In this document: positions 34,443-43,778 of the stretch, one piece after another
Position numbering within the stretch: position 1 is the stretch's first letter
Layout: every line of letters begins with the position of its first letter
Source: Cupriavidus sp. BIS7
GTDB lineage: Bacteria > Pseudomonadota > Gammaproteobacteria > Burkholderiales > Burkholderiaceae
DNA length: 64,000 nt
Direction: 5' to 3'
Assembly (NCBI RefSeq): GCF_000292345.1
Contig: NZ_ALOU01000016.1
Location: 1-64,000, forward strand
Notes under the pieces: generated by a model
What the model was told of the DNA's origin: nothing
The model's database searches: none
Seen by the model: the letters and a program-made list of their open reading frames with translations, nothing else
Translations under genes and position numbers: made by a program

Positions 34443-36734
34443 ATGCTGGAGTCTTCCGTGCAGCAAAAAATCCTATCGAATGCCATCGGCGTGCTGGTGT
34501 CCGGCGCCGCGTCGGCGGGACTGGCAATCTCCCTGTCGTCAGTTCCCGCGCTTGTTCTTGCACAAACCACGCCCGAGGGCCAGAAACCCACAGAGGCGGC
34601 CAAGGACAGGAGCGTGTTGCCGTCCGTCACCGTGACGGGGCAGGGCTTCGAGAACACGAACGAGGCGCCGACCGGCATTTCCCGGCTGCCGGAGACTGTC
34701 AAGGAAACGCCAAAGACCATCAACGTGGTGCCGAAGCAGCTGATCGAGCAACAGCAGGCCACTTCGCTCGAACAGATCCTGAAGAACGTGCCGGGGATTA
34801 CGATCTCCACCGGTGAAGGCAACGGTGGCCTGAATGGCGACCAGTTCCGGATTCGCGGCCTGTCCGCCAAGGGCGATGTCTATGTCGACGGCCTGCGCGA
34901 CTTCGGCGCGTACAAGCGCGACAGCTTCAACACCGAAAGCGTCGAAGTGATCAAGGGGCCGTCCGGTGAGACGTTCGGCGTTGGCAATATCGGCGGGCTG
35001 ATCAACCAGACATCCAGGCGGGCCAACCTGAACACGAGCACCAGCATCGACCAGGGCATCGGTTCGGCTTCGACGTACCGCACGACGGTCGACAGCAACA
35101 TCCGCCTGAACGACACGTCGGCCGTGCGTATCAACGGCATGTTCCAGAACGGCCGCGTTGCCGATCGCAACAACATCGACGATGACCGCCGCGGCATCGC
35201 CATCGACTTCGGCACGGGGCTGGGCACCAGTACCGAATGGCACCTGAACTATTCTTACCTGCACCGCAGCGGCGCGCCGGACTATGGCGTGCCGGTGGCG
35301 CAGGGCGCTGATGGGATCTATCGACCGCTGACCGAGTACGGCGTGCCCGGCTATTCGTCGTCGACGTCCTATGTGCGCAACACCGACCGCGACATCACGG
35401 ACGCGCATATCGTGTCGTCGTCGTTCGCGAAGCGGCTCGACAACGGCATCACAATCAGCAACGACACACGCTTCAGCTTCTACGAGCGGGACTTCTCATC
35501 GACCAATCCGGCATCGCTCGACTATGCAAGCCTGCAGCGGCTGCTGGCGGGTGGCAACGTGAACTTGCGGTATGGCGCCGGCGGCGGCTCAACATATCTG
35601 CAACGCGGCTGGGGCATCCAGAACGTGCTGAGCGCGAAGGGTGAGTTCCATACTGGCGGCATTCGCCACAAGGCCATGGTGGGCCTGGATACGATCTACC
35701 AGCGCGACCACCGGGACATTGGCACGTGGACGGGCCGCATGAACAACCAGACCGTGGTGGACCCGGTGTTCTACAACAGCCCGGGTGCAACGGTCAGCTA
35801 CGGCAGTACCCGTGACGCCAATTCGACGGACATCGGCGTTTTCATGAACGACCGCGTCTGGTTCACCGAGCAGTTCTCGTTGCTCGGCAGCTTGCGCTGG
35901 GACTACTTCCGCAGCGAATACTCGACCAGCGCATCATCGGCTGGCGGCACGGCGGATTCGAAAAAGCTGAGTCCTGCGATCAGCGCCATCTGGGAGCCGA
36001 CGAAGGACTACATGTTCTACACGTCGTTCTCGCGCACCTACCGGCCAATCGGGACCGACATCGCCGTCGCCGTGGGCGGTGTGCAGACGGAAGTGCCGAA
36101 GGATGGCGTCAACAGCGAGCCTGAGCGCGCCGATACGATCGAAGTGGGCGCCAAGCTGGACTTCCTCGACAAGCGCCTCGGTGCCACCGGTGCGTTGTTC
36201 CAGACGAAGAAGTACAACGCCTACACCGTAGATCCCATCACCGGCGACATCGTCAACGGCTTCTCGGACTCGGGCGAAGGCCGCCGCATCCGCGGCTTCG
36301 AGCTTGGCCTGAACGGCCGCATCACGAGCAACTGGTCGGCCAACCTGGCCTATGCCTATCTGGACGGCATCGTGACCTCGGCGACCGCCGCGTCATCGGT
36401 CGGCAATGCCGCGCCCGGCGTTTCGCGCCACAACGTGACACTCTGGACCAGCTACGACATCCCGCACACGATCCTGCCGCTGCCCGGCCGCCTCACGGTT
36501 GGTGGCGGGCTGCAGTACGCGTCGGACTACTGGGCTGACACGGCCAACACGGCGCGCATGCCTGAGAACTTCTCGCTCGACGCGATGATCGCCTACAAGC
36601 AGGGCAAGTTCCGTATTTCGCTGAACGGCTACAACCTGACGAATCGTCTGAACTATCAGTCGTCGTTCAACGCAGTGCGTGCCGTGCCCACTTCGGGGCG
36701 CACATTCCTGCTGAGTGCAGGCATGACGTTCTAA
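34443..36734 (+). CDS. TonB-dependent catecholate siderophore receptor (Fiu/PiuA-like)
   Basis: A 763-residue outer-membrane receptor. The signal peptide ends near LVLAQTTPEG, followed by a plug domain (QIRIRGLSAKGD-like FRIRGLSAKGDVYVDGL, DSFNTESVEVIKGPSGETF) and a 22-strand barrel ending in LLSAGMTF with a C-terminal phenylalanine. The plug pattern resembles the catecholate receptor Fiu. Operon order, receptor then PiuC-type dioxygenase, matches fiu-ybiX in E. coli. A Fur-like site lies upstream. The start at 34443 is preferred over 34314, which would add an arginine-rich stretch. Confidence 0.9.
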   Translation: MLESSVQQKILSNAIGVLVSGAASAGLAISLSSVPALVLAQTTPEGQKPTEAAKDRSVLPSVTVTGQGFENTNEAPTGISRLPETVKETPKTINVVPKQLIEQQQATSLEQILKNVPGITISTGEGNGGLNGDQFRIRGLSAKGDVYVDGLRDFGAYKRDSFNTESVEVIKGPSGETFGVGNIGGLINQTSRRANLNTSTSIDQGIGSASTYRTTVDSNIRLNDTSAVRINGMFQNGRVADRNNIDDDRRGIAIDFGTGLGTSTEWHLNYSYLHRSGAPDYGVPVAQGADGIYRPLTEYGVPGYSSSTSYVRNTDRDITDAHIVSSSFAKRLDNGITISNDTRFSFYERDFSSTNPASLDYASLQRLLAGGNVNLRYGAGGGSTYLQRGWGIQNVLSAKGEFHTGGIRHKAMVGLDTIYQRDHRDIGTWTGRMNNQTVVDPVFYNSPGATVSYGSTRDANSTDIGVFMNDRVWFTEQFSLLGSLRWDYFRSEYSTSASSAGGTADSKKLSPAISAIWEPTKDYMFYTSFSRTYRPIGTDIAVAVGGVQTEVPKDGVNSEPERADTIEVGAKLDFLDKRLGATGALFQTKKYNAYTVDPITGDIVNGFSDSGEGRRIRGFELGLNGRITSNWSANLAYAYLDGIVTSATAASSVGNAAPGVSRHNVTLWTSYDIPHTILPLPGRLTVGGGLQYASDYWADTANTARMPENFSLDAMIAYKQGKFRISLNGYNLTNRLNYQSSFNAVRAVPTSGRTFLLSAGMTF

Positions 36735-36818
36735 CGCCATTCGCTGGTCCCGGGGAGCCGGTACGCCATGCCTTCCGGCACATGCGTGCCGCTCCCCACC
36801 CCACAACTCCCAAGTACC

Positions 36819-37505
36819 ATGCTCATTCAGATCCCGAATGTCCTGACGCCGGATGAAGTCCGGTACTGCAGGCAGCGGCTGGAAAGTTCGAACTGGGTCG
36901 ACGGCCGCGTCACAGCCGGCGATCTTGCGGCCAAGTCCAAGCTCAACCTGCAGATTCCCATCGATAGTGCAGAGGCGCATGAGCTGAGCGAATTCGTCCT
37001 GGCTGCGCTGGGCCGCAATCCGTCGTATCACTCGGCCGCGCTGCCACTGCGCGTGCTGCCTCCGATGTTCAACCGCTATGAAGGCGGCATGACGTTTGGC
37101 TCGCATGTCGACAACGCCATCCGTACCGTGCCAGGTACCGGCGGCATGCGTATTCGCGCTGATGTCTCCAGCACATTGTTCCTGACCGACCCCGATGAAT
37201 ACGATGGCGGCGAGCTCATCATCAAGGACCTGTACGGCAACCACACGGTGAAGCTGCCCGCCGGCTGCATGGTGGTCTATCCCGCGTCCTCGTTGCATGC
37301 GGTGACGCCCGTCACCCGTGGCGCCCGCTGGGCATCGTTCTTCTGGGCACAGTCGATGGTCAAGGACGACGGCCAGCGCACCATGCTCTACGAGCTTGAC
37401 CTTGCGATCATCGATATCCGCAAGCGGCTTGGCGACGACAACGACGCCGTGCTCTCGCTCGTGAACCACTATCACAACCTGCTCCGGCGCTGGGCCGAGC
37501 TGTGA
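36819..37505 (+). CDS. PiuC/YbiX-type Fe(II)/2-oxoglutarate dioxygenase (PKHD hydroxylase)
   Basis: A 228-residue dioxygenase. The Fe(II) facial triad is visible: H and D in GSHVDNAIR, distal H in SSLHAVTPV, with the 2-oxoglutarate arginine in RGARWASFF. The family is widespread next to Fiu/PiuA receptors and iron-regulated; its substrate has not been clearly shown. The ATG at 36819 starts the conserved [13 protein letters not shown]. It is followed with 4-base overlap by an FMN-dependent oxidoreductase gene. Confidence 0.92.
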   Translation: MLIQIPNVLTPDEVRYCRQRLESSNWVDGRVTAGDLAAKSKLNLQIPIDSAEAHELSEFVLAALGRNPSYHSAALPLRVLPPMFNRYEGGMTFGSHVDNAIRTVPGTGGMRIRADVSSTLFLTDPDEYDGGELIIKDLYGNHTVKLPAGCMVVYPASSLHAVTPVTRGARWASFFWAQSMVKDDGQRTMLYELDLAIIDIRKRLGDDNDAVLSLVNHYHNLLRRWAEL

Positions 37506-37510
37506 CGGCC

Positions 37511-38599
37511 ATGCAGATTCCTGCCGATACTGTCTCGCTACGAGACTACGAGTACCGTTTCCACGAGAAGGTGGACCCGGCGATCCGCGCGTACATCGCT
37601 GGCGCCGCGGCCGATGCGGTCACGCAGCGCGAGAACGGCGCCGCCTTCGAACGTATCAGGCTGATGCCGCGGGCACTCGTCGACATGTCGAAGGCGTCGG
37701 CCCGTTCGGAGCTGTTCGGCGAGACACTCGAATATCCGATACTGATCGCCCCCACGGCTTACCACAAGCTCGTGCATCCGGATGGGGAGCTGGCTACCGT
37801 TCAGGGTGCCTCGCTGACCCGCACGTGGATGACCGTTAGTACCCAGGCAAGCGTCACGCTGGAAGACATCGCGAATGCATCCACGGCGCCGCTCTGGTTC
37901 CAGCTTTACGTGCAGCCGCGCCGCGAGCACACGCTGTCGCTGGTCCGCAGGGCGGAGCAGGCCGGCTACAAGGCGATCGTTGTGACGATCGACGCGCCGG
38001 TAAGCGGCATCCGCAACGCCGAGCAGCGCGCGGCCTTTCGCTTGCCAGGCGATGTCAGGGCCGTCAATCTTGCCGCGTTTCCCTCGACGGGGCCTGTCAG
38101 TGCCAGTCTTGGGAGCCCGGTCTTCCGAGGCATGCTCGACCATGCGCCCACCTGGGGTGACATCGCCTGGCTTTGCCACCAGACCGCGCTGCCGGTGCTG
38201 GTCAAGGGCCTGCTCAATCCCGCCGATGTGAAGCCTGCGCTGGATGCTGGCGTGTCCGGCATCGTTGTATCGAACCATGGCGGGCGTACGCTCGACACCG
38301 TGCCTGCCACGATCGATCTGCTGCCCGCAATTACCAGCGCCGTGGGCGGCGCCGTACCGATCCTGCTCGATGGAGGCGTGCGGCGCGGCACCGATATCGT
38401 CAAGGCCATCGCGTTCGGCGCTTCTGCGGTGCTTGTCGGCCAGCCGGTTCTCCACGCGCTTGCCGTTGGCGGGATGCCCGGCGTGGTGCATATGCTGACG
38501 CTGCTGCAGACCGAGCTGGAGGTTGCGATGGCGCTGCTCGGGCGGCCTACGCTGCAGGACATCGACGCATCGCTGCTGCTGAGGCCGGGCGGGGTGTAG
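37511..38599 (+). CDS. FMN-dependent alpha-hydroxy acid oxidase/dehydrogenase (LldD family)
   Basis: A 362-residue (beta/alpha)8 flavoenzyme. The conserved catalytic histidine is in VVSNHGGRTLD, FMN-phosphate binding in DGGVRRGTDIVKA and FGASAVLVGQPV, and the N-terminal DYEYRFHEKVDPAIRAYIAGAA fits the glycolate oxidase/lactate dehydrogenase family. The substrate is unknown; lactate, glycolate or mandelate-type acids are possible. Start uncertain: ATG 37511, or GTG 37502 overlapping the PiuC stop. Its place in an iron operon is unusual. Confidence 0.88.
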   Translation: MQIPADTVSLRDYEYRFHEKVDPAIRAYIAGAAADAVTQRENGAAFERIRLMPRALVDMSKASARSELFGETLEYPILIAPTAYHKLVHPDGELATVQGASLTRTWMTVSTQASVTLEDIANASTAPLWFQLYVQPRREHTLSLVRRAEQAGYKAIVVTIDAPVSGIRNAEQRAAFRLPGDVRAVNLAAFPSTGPVSASLGSPVFRGMLDHAPTWGDIAWLCHQTALPVLVKGLLNPADVKPALDAGVSGIVVSNHGGRTLDTVPATIDLLPAITSAVGGAVPILLDGGVRRGTDIVKAIAFGASAVLVGQPVLHALAVGGMPGVVHMLTLLQTELEVAMALLGRPTLQDIDASLLLRPGGV

Positions 38600-38613
38600 G
38601 CAATGCAGAAGCC

Positions 38614-38640
38614 AAAAACGGGCCGCGTGCGGCCCGTGTC
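38614..38640 (-). terminator. Terminator of the second TonB receptor gene
   Basis: Stem ACGGGCCGC / GCGGCCCGT (38618-38626, 38629-38637) with a T-run on the minus strand from the A-run at 38614-38618. It is between two convergent genes. Confidence 0.75.
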
Positions 38641-38658
38641 GTGCTGAGTTGCGCAAGG

Positions 38659-40821
38659 TTACTGGAACCGGTAGCGCGCCGTCAGCATGGCGCTGCGCTT
38701 GTCGCCCGGCAATGCGCCAGAGAAGGTCGGCGAGATGTAGTAGGTCTTGTCCGTCAGGTTCCGCAGGTTCAGCGTGACGTCGAGGTTCTTCCGGCGATAG
38801 TAGACCGCGGCATCCAGCACGACGTACGACGGCACCTGGTAGAGGTTCAGGCTATCCGCATAGCTGTCGCCCTTGTAGGTCAGGCCCAGGCCGACACCCC
38901 AGCCGTGCAGCGCCTGCTGCTGGAAGTCGTACGTGGTCCACAGGCGGCCACCGGTGCGGGCCACGCCAGCGGGGCGGGTTCCGGCGATGCTGCGGTTGAA
39001 CACACCCATCGAAGCGTTCGACGCCAGCGTGTTCGATTCCACTTCGACGTTCTGCAGCACGAAGTTGGCCAGTACGGTCCAGCCCGATAGCGGTCGCGCG
39101 GCAAGCTCCAGTTCTACACCGCGGCTCTTGTCGCGGCCATCGGGCGTGGGGCTCAGCGCGCCCGGCAGCGTGATGTAGTAGTTCTTGCGCTCGGTCTCGA
39201 ACAAGGCGACGTTGGTCTGCAGGCGGCCATCGAGGAACTCGGCCTTGGCGCCGATTTCCTTCTGCAGCGAGCTTTCCGGAACCGTGGTCAGTGCCGCCGG
39301 TTCGGTGGACACGTTGATGAACTTGCTGGTCGACACCCCGGCGTAGAAAGACAGCGTGCGCGTTGGCTGCCACACGCCGCCCAGCGACCCGGCCGTCAGG
39401 TTCTGCGTGTCGCCAATCGTGCGGAAGGCGCCGCCTTGCGTGCCGATATCGCTGAAGTTCACATGATCGGTACGTACGGCCGCACGGATCTTGAACTGGT
39501 CGCCGAACGCAAGCTGGTCCTGCAGGTAGACGCCGAAATCCTGCTGCTTGAGCACGCGGTTGAACCCCTGCGAGACCACCGGCGCCAAGCCGTTGAGCGT
39601 GGTCTCGGGCACGATGGGCGCGTCGATGTTGGTGATGTTGGGCAGGTTGTAGCCCGTGCGGACCGTATTGATATGGGTGTCCGAGTACTCCATGCCGAAC
39701 AGCACCGTGTGATCGACCGGGCCAGTGTTCGTTTTCCACACCAGCTCGTTCTGGGCCAGCATGAAGTGCCCATCATCGGATTGGGTGCGCGCCGAGCGGC
39801 CGGTCATCTGGTTCAGCGCATTGCCGCCGTTGCCGCCCGCATTGCGCGTCATGTCGAGCGTGCGTTCGTCGTAGATGAACGCCGTGCGCATTGTCAGGGC
39901 GGGGTCGATGCGCCAGTCGTGGCTCACCGTGACACGGTCGATGATCTGGCGCGTGTCGTTGAACGGGCTGTAGTAGCGTGCATCGCGCGGCGCGGCGGCG
40001 ATCTTGCCCTGGTTGTTGAATACGATGCCGTAGTTGTCCGGCACGATGCTGATGTCGCGGTGGTCGTAGTCGATTGTCAGCGTCTTGTTGGTGTCGTAGG
40101 CCCAGCTGAACGACGGCGATACCTCCTTGATATCGCGTCCCAGGCCGCGATAGCCGTCGCTCTTCTCTACGTCGGCAATCAGCCGGGTGCTCAGTTGCGA
40201 ACTGACCGGGCCGCCCACGTCCACATAGGTGCCCCAGGTACCGAAACTGCCGCCGAACGCGCCGACCTCCGCCGAGAATTTCGACAGGGGCGCCTTTGTG
40301 ACCAGGTTGACCGTGCCGCCCGGCTGCCCCGAACCGTACAGCGCCGAACCCGGGCCCTTGAGAACCTCGATGCGGTCCACGTCATACATCGTGCGGTAGT
40401 AGCCGTTCTGGCTCGGGCCATCGGCATAGCCGTCGCGCAGGAAGCGCATGGCCAGGCCACGAATCGCGTAGTTGTTGGCGAACCCGTAGCCGCCGGCCAG
40501 CACGGGCTGGACACCGGCGGAGTTCTGCAGCGCGTAGTTCATGTCGATGGCGCCCTGGTCGCGCAGCACATCGTCGGGGATGACAGTGATCGCCGCCGGG
40601 ATGTCACGCAGCGGCGTGTCGGTTTTCGTCCCGGTCGTCACCGTTTCATTCAGGTTGCCGGGCAGTGACTTGTCGGCCGATGCCGTCACAGCAGGAAGCA
40701 TCTGCTCCGCACTGCCGGATTGCGCATGTGATGCGATGGGAACGCCGGCGATCAGGGCAGAGGCGATGGCGGCGATGGCATGCGGGCGTGGTGCGAATCC
40801 GGGACGGGCAGGGCGAGACAT
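38659..40821 (-). CDS. TonB-dependent siderophore receptor
   Basis: A 720-residue outer-membrane receptor. The signal peptide ends near ASHAQSG; the plug has RDIPAAITVIPDDVLRDQGA, NYAIRGLAMRFLRDGYADG and YDVDRIEVLKGPGSALYGSG. The barrel ends LTARYRFQ; the usual terminal phenylalanine is followed by Gln, which is slightly unusual. The class resembles FhuA/FoxA-type siderophore receptors; ligand unknown. A Fur-like site is upstream at 40926-40944. The LuxR-type regulator is divergent across the intergenic region. Confidence 0.9.
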   Translation of the reverse strand: MSRPARPGFAPRPHAIAAIASALIAGVPIASHAQSGSAEQMLPAVTASADKSLPGNLNETVTTGTKTDTPLRDIPAAITVIPDDVLRDQGAIDMNYALQNSAGVQPVLAGGYGFANNYAIRGLAMRFLRDGYADGPSQNGYYRTMYDVDRIEVLKGPGSALYGSGQPGGTVNLVTKAPLSKFSAEVGAFGGSFGTWGTYVDVGGPVSSQLSTRLIADVEKSDGYRGLGRDIKEVSPSFSWAYDTNKTLTIDYDHRDISIVPDNYGIVFNNQGKIAAAPRDARYYSPFNDTRQIIDRVTVSHDWRIDPALTMRTAFIYDERTLDMTRNAGGNGGNALNQMTGRSARTQSDDGHFMLAQNELVWKTNTGPVDHTVLFGMEYSDTHINTVRTGYNLPNITNIDAPIVPETTLNGLAPVVSQGFNRVLKQQDFGVYLQDQLAFGDQFKIRAAVRTDHVNFSDIGTQGGAFRTIGDTQNLTAGSLGGVWQPTRTLSFYAGVSTSKFINVSTEPAALTTVPESSLQKEIGAKAEFLDGRLQTNVALFETERKNYYITLPGALSPTPDGRDKSRGVELELAARPLSGWTVLANFVLQNVEVESNTLASNASMGVFNRSIAGTRPAGVARTGGRLWTTYDFQQQALHGWGVGLGLTYKGDSYADSLNLYQVPSYVVLDAAVYYRRKNLDVTLNLRNLTDKTYYISPTFSGALPGDKRSAMLTARYRFQ

Positions 40822-40925
40822 GGATCGGTGATGAGCTTGCAGGTGACTGGCATGGCGCGAAGGCCGCGCCGGCTTGACCCGAACGCGGCACCGCAGGAAG
40901 GCGGTTGCAGATCGAGCGAAGCGAG

Positions 40926-40944
40926 GCTAATGCGAATCATTTGC
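40926..40944. promoter_or_regulatory. Fur-box-like site upstream of the second receptor
   Basis: On the minus strand GCAAATGATTCGCATTAGC matches 13 of 19 positions of the classical Fur consensus, 105 bases upstream of the receptor start. Confidence 0.65.
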
Positions 40945-41116
40945 AATTTCAATTCCGAAAGCAGCTTTGTCGAGCACTTGTCCCGCAGTTTCAGGACGTC
41001 TGTCCGGGCAATTTTCCGTGATGCGTTGTGAACTTTTGGGTCACGGGGCATATGTCCTGCACGCTAAAAGTGATGTATGCGCTATCTATGGGCAACCCAT
41101 GCTTCAGGCTTCCCAT

Positions 41117-41135
41117 GTAAGTGAGAATAAGTTAC
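41117..41135. promoter_or_regulatory. Weak Fur-box-like site upstream of the LuxR-type regulator
   Basis: GTAAGTGAGAATAAGTTAC, matching 11 of 19 consensus positions and with GTAA/TTAC ends, 75 bases upstream of the regulator start. Confidence 0.45.
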
Positions 41136-41209
41136 ATTTGCATCCGGTCTGTTGCAGACCGGAAATTCGTGTGTAACCGTTCGGCACGTGGCACCGCGCC
41201 ACCGCGTTT

Positions 41210-41707
41210 ATGTCTCCCAAGCTTCCCCTTCTGCTGGCCGTCTTTCCCGCTTACCAGGCATGGGACCTCTATCAACTCGTCAATGGCGGGGCCACCTACC
41301 ACCTGCTGACCGAGGCAGCGGCTACGCTCGCGTTCCTCGTCATCCTCTATCTGCTGGTCCGCGACCGCCGACGTGCCGCGCAAGAGTTCGAGTCGCTGAA
41401 GCATTCGGCCGACGCTTCGTTGCGCGCCATGGGCGAGCGAAACGATGCCGCCCAGCGGTCGACCAGAAGCTTCTTGCTGGCGATGCAGGAGCAGTTCGAT
41501 ACCTGGCGGCTGACCCCTGCCGAGAAAGACGTGGCGCTGCTGCTGGTGAAAGGGCTGTCGCTCGAGGAAATTGCCCGGGTGCGCGAGAGCGGGGCGAAAA
41601 CAGTGCGGCAGCACGCGGCCAACGTGTACGCGAAAGCGAAGCTCGATGGCCGCCATCAGCTTGCGGCGTTCTTCCTGGAAGACCTGATGACACCGGCCGC
41701 GGGATGA
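41210..41707 (+). CDS. Membrane-anchored LuxR-type regulator
   Basis: A 165-residue protein. The first half has two hydrophobic segments (about residues 6-22 and 34-50), and the second half a LuxR-type HTH: LTPAEKDVALLLVKGLSLEEIARVRESGAKTVRQHAANVYAKA (from about residue 102). No receiver or autoinducer domain is present. It is divergent from the TonB receptor with two Fur-like sites between them, so a role in iron-linked control is plausible. The family is seen near iron receptor genes in beta-proteobacteria, as far as can be judged. Confidence 0.8.
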   Translation: MSPKLPLLLAVFPAYQAWDLYQLVNGGATYHLLTEAAATLAFLVILYLLVRDRRRAAQEFESLKHSADASLRAMGERNDAAQRSTRSFLLAMQEQFDTWRLTPAEKDVALLLVKGLSLEEIARVRESGAKTVRQHAANVYAKAKLDGRHQLAAFFLEDLMTPAAG

Positions 41708-41882
41708 GTGTGTCACCCCTCTAACGTCTGTATCAATTTCTCCATCTTCCTGTCGATAGCGACAGAAGTTGTCCAGACTTGCCCTGCGTCAAATTTCGCA
41801 ATTTTTCGCTGGATTGCTGGTCGGGGTTTCGTGGACACTTGGCGGTCGCGTCAATTTGACCGCGTTGACTAGGAGAAATCGA

Positions 41883-42560
41883 TTGAAAAAGCTGAAAACC
41901 TGCTGCCTGCTCGGCATCGTTGCCGCCATGGGCATGGCCGGATGCGCCACAGAGACGTCGACGGTGCTGTCCGTACCGAAAGTGGAGAGCGCCAGCAGGC
42001 CGTACAACGGGCCGCGTACGCCGATCGCCGTTGGCAAGTTCGATAACCGTTCGAACTACATGCGCGGCGTGTTCTCGGATGGCATCGACCGCCTGAGCGG
42101 CCAGGCCAAGACCAGCCTGGTGACCCATCTGCAGCAGACCAACCGCTTCAACGTGCTTGAGCGCGAGAACCTCGACGAAATCAAGCGCGAAGCCACGATC
42201 AAGAACCAGGCACAACGCCTGAAGGGTGCCGACTACGTCGTTACCGGCGACATTACCGAGTTCGGCCGCAAGGAAGTGGGCGATGTGCAGCTCTTCGGCA
42301 TTCTCGGCCGTGGCCGCGAGCAGGTGGCCTATGCCAAGGTCAACCTGAACATCGTGAACATCACCACTTCCGAGGTCGTGTACTCGACCCAGGGCGCTGG
42401 CGAGTACAAGCTGTCGAACCGCGAGGTGATTGGCTTTGGCGGTACGGCGAGCTATGACTCGACGCTCAATGGCAAGGTGATGGACCTGGCCATGCGCGAG
42501 GCAATCAACAACCTCGTCAACGCCATCGACAGCGGCGCCTGGAAGCCGGGCAATCAATAA
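41883..42560 (+). CDS. CsgG/HfaB-family lipoprotein
   Basis: A 225-residue predicted outer-membrane lipoprotein of the CsgG/HfaB family. The signal peptide ends MAGCATETS. Family patterns include TPIAVGKFDNRSNYMRGVFSDG, KTSLVTHLQQTNRFNVLERENLDE and GADYVVTGDITEFGRKEVG. In curli systems CsgG forms the secretion pore; here no curli subunits are present. The start is TTG 41883, with AGGAG seven bases upstream and KKLKTCCLLG as the signal peptide start. It heads a three-gene operon. Confidence 0.9.
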   Translation: MKKLKTCCLLGIVAAMGMAGCATETSTVLSVPKVESASRPYNGPRTPIAVGKFDNRSNYMRGVFSDGIDRLSGQAKTSLVTHLQQTNRFNVLERENLDEIKREATIKNQAQRLKGADYVVTGDITEFGRKEVGDVQLFGILGRGREQVAYAKVNLNIVNITTSEVVYSTQGAGEYKLSNREVIGFGGTASYDSTLNGKVMDLAMREAINNLVNAIDSGAWKPGNQ

Positions 42561-42586
42561 GCCGTTCATTCACAACGAGAACAACA

Positions 42587-42994
42587 ATGTTGAAACTGGT
42601 CACGCTGCGCAAGGCAGCGTTTATGTCGGCCGCCGGCAGTCTTCTGCTGGGCGGATGTGCTGCGCCAAAGCCCCTGTACCAATGGGAGGGCTACCAGACG
42701 CAGGTTTACGAGTACTTCAAGGGTGAGTCGAAGGAAGCGCAGGTCATCGCCCTCGAATCCGGCCTCCAGAAGATCCAGGCAACAGGCGGGACGGTGCCGC
42801 CGGGCTACCACGCCCAGTTGGGCATGCTGTACCTGGGCCTGGGCAAGGACGATCAGATGGCGAAGCAGTTCCAGACAGAGAAGACGCTGTTCCCGGAGTC
42901 TGCGCAGTACATGGACTTCCTGCTCAAGAACGCCAGCCGTGGCAGCAACGCTTCCGCCGCAACCGGCAACACCACCAAGGGGAGCCAGCAATGA
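42587..42994 (+). CDS. DUF4810-family lipoprotein
   Basis: A 135-residue protein with a signal peptide ending LLLGGCAAPK and then a conserved DUF4810 core: LYQWEGYQTQVYEYFKGES, QKIQATGGTVPPGYHAQLGMLYL, EKTLFPESAQYMDFLLKN. It is the middle gene of a CsgG-DUF4810-DUF799 trio seen in Neisseria and many beta-proteobacteria. The stop overlaps the next start (ATGA). Confidence 0.9.
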   Translation: MLKLVTLRKAAFMSAAGSLLLGGCAAPKPLYQWEGYQTQVYEYFKGESKEAQVIALESGLQKIQATGGTVPPGYHAQLGMLYLGLGKDDQMAKQFQTEKTLFPESAQYMDFLLKNASRGSNASAATGNTTKGSQQ

Positions 42995-43653
42995 TGCGCC
43001 GTCTTCTGACCTGGCTGGCCACGTTTGGCGTGGTCATGATGTTTGCCGGCTGCGCGGCCACCAAGCCGCAGCAGGTTGATTACGCGGCGTTCAAGGAAAG
43101 CCGCCCGCGCTCGATCCTGGTGCTGCCGCCGCTGAACGAGTCGCCCGATATCAAGGCCACTTACGGCATGCTGTCGCAAGCCACGTTCCCGCTGGCTGAA
43201 TCCGGCTACTACGTATTGCCCGTGGCGCTGGTCGATGAAACGTTCCGCCAGAACGGCCTGACCACACCCGGCGATATCCACGAAGTGTCGCCGGCCAAGC
43301 TGCACGACATCTTCGGTGCCGATGCGGCGCTGTATATGAAAGTGACCAGCTACGGTTCGCGCTATCAGGTGGTCAGCAGCGTGACGACGGTGACGGCCAA
43401 CGCCAAACTGGTTGATCTGCGCAACGGCAAGACGCTGTGGACGGGATCGGCCACCGCCACCAACGACAGCGGCAGCAACGCCAGTGGTGGCCTGATCGGA
43501 ATGCTGGTGAGCGCCGCTATTTCCCAGGCGATGAACCACGTGTTTGACGCCACCTACAAGGTGGCCGAGTCCACGAGCCTTCGCCTGCTGTCGGCAGGGC
43601 AGCCCAACGGGATCCTGTTTGGCCCGAGGTCGCCGAAGTATCAGTCCGACTGA
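42991..43653 (+). CDS. DUF799/GNA1162-family lipoprotein
   Basis: A 220-residue predicted lipoprotein with the signal peptide ending MFAGCAATK. SILVLPPLNESPDIKATYG and PVALVDETFRQNGLT, then LHDIFGADAALYMKVTSYGS, match the GNA1162 family, whose Neisseria member has been studied as a vaccine candidate; its fold resembles TolB-like domains. It overlaps the DUF4810 gene by four bases, so the three are translated together, probably for an envelope transport or assembly function. Confidence 0.9.
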   Translation: MMRRLLTWLATFGVVMMFAGCAATKPQQVDYAAFKESRPRSILVLPPLNESPDIKATYGMLSQATFPLAESGYYVLPVALVDETFRQNGLTTPGDIHEVSPAKLHDIFGADAALYMKVTSYGSRYQVVSSVTTVTANAKLVDLRNGKTLWTGSATATNDSGSNASGGLIGMLVSAAISQAMNHVFDATYKVAESTSLRLLSAGQPNGILFGPRSPKYQSD

Positions 43654-43689
43654 AAATCCGGCTGAGGTGGATAGCGACTGATCTGGATG

Positions 43690-43774
43690 GATCATCCGTT
43701 GCCAGTGCAGTGGATGATCGTCAAAATGCCGCGCCTGCGTTTTCCTGATGGAAAGCAGGGCGCGGCATTTTTTT
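43690..43774 (+). terminator. Terminator of the CsgG-DUF4810-DUF799 operon
   Basis: The main stem is AAAATGCCGCGCC (43723-43735) with GGCGCGGCATTTT (43759-43771) followed by a T-run, and an upstream hairpin GATCATCC/GGATGATC (43690-43719). The terminator ends right at the tRNA-Ser 3' relic. Confidence 0.92.
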
Positions 43775-43778
43775 GTCT

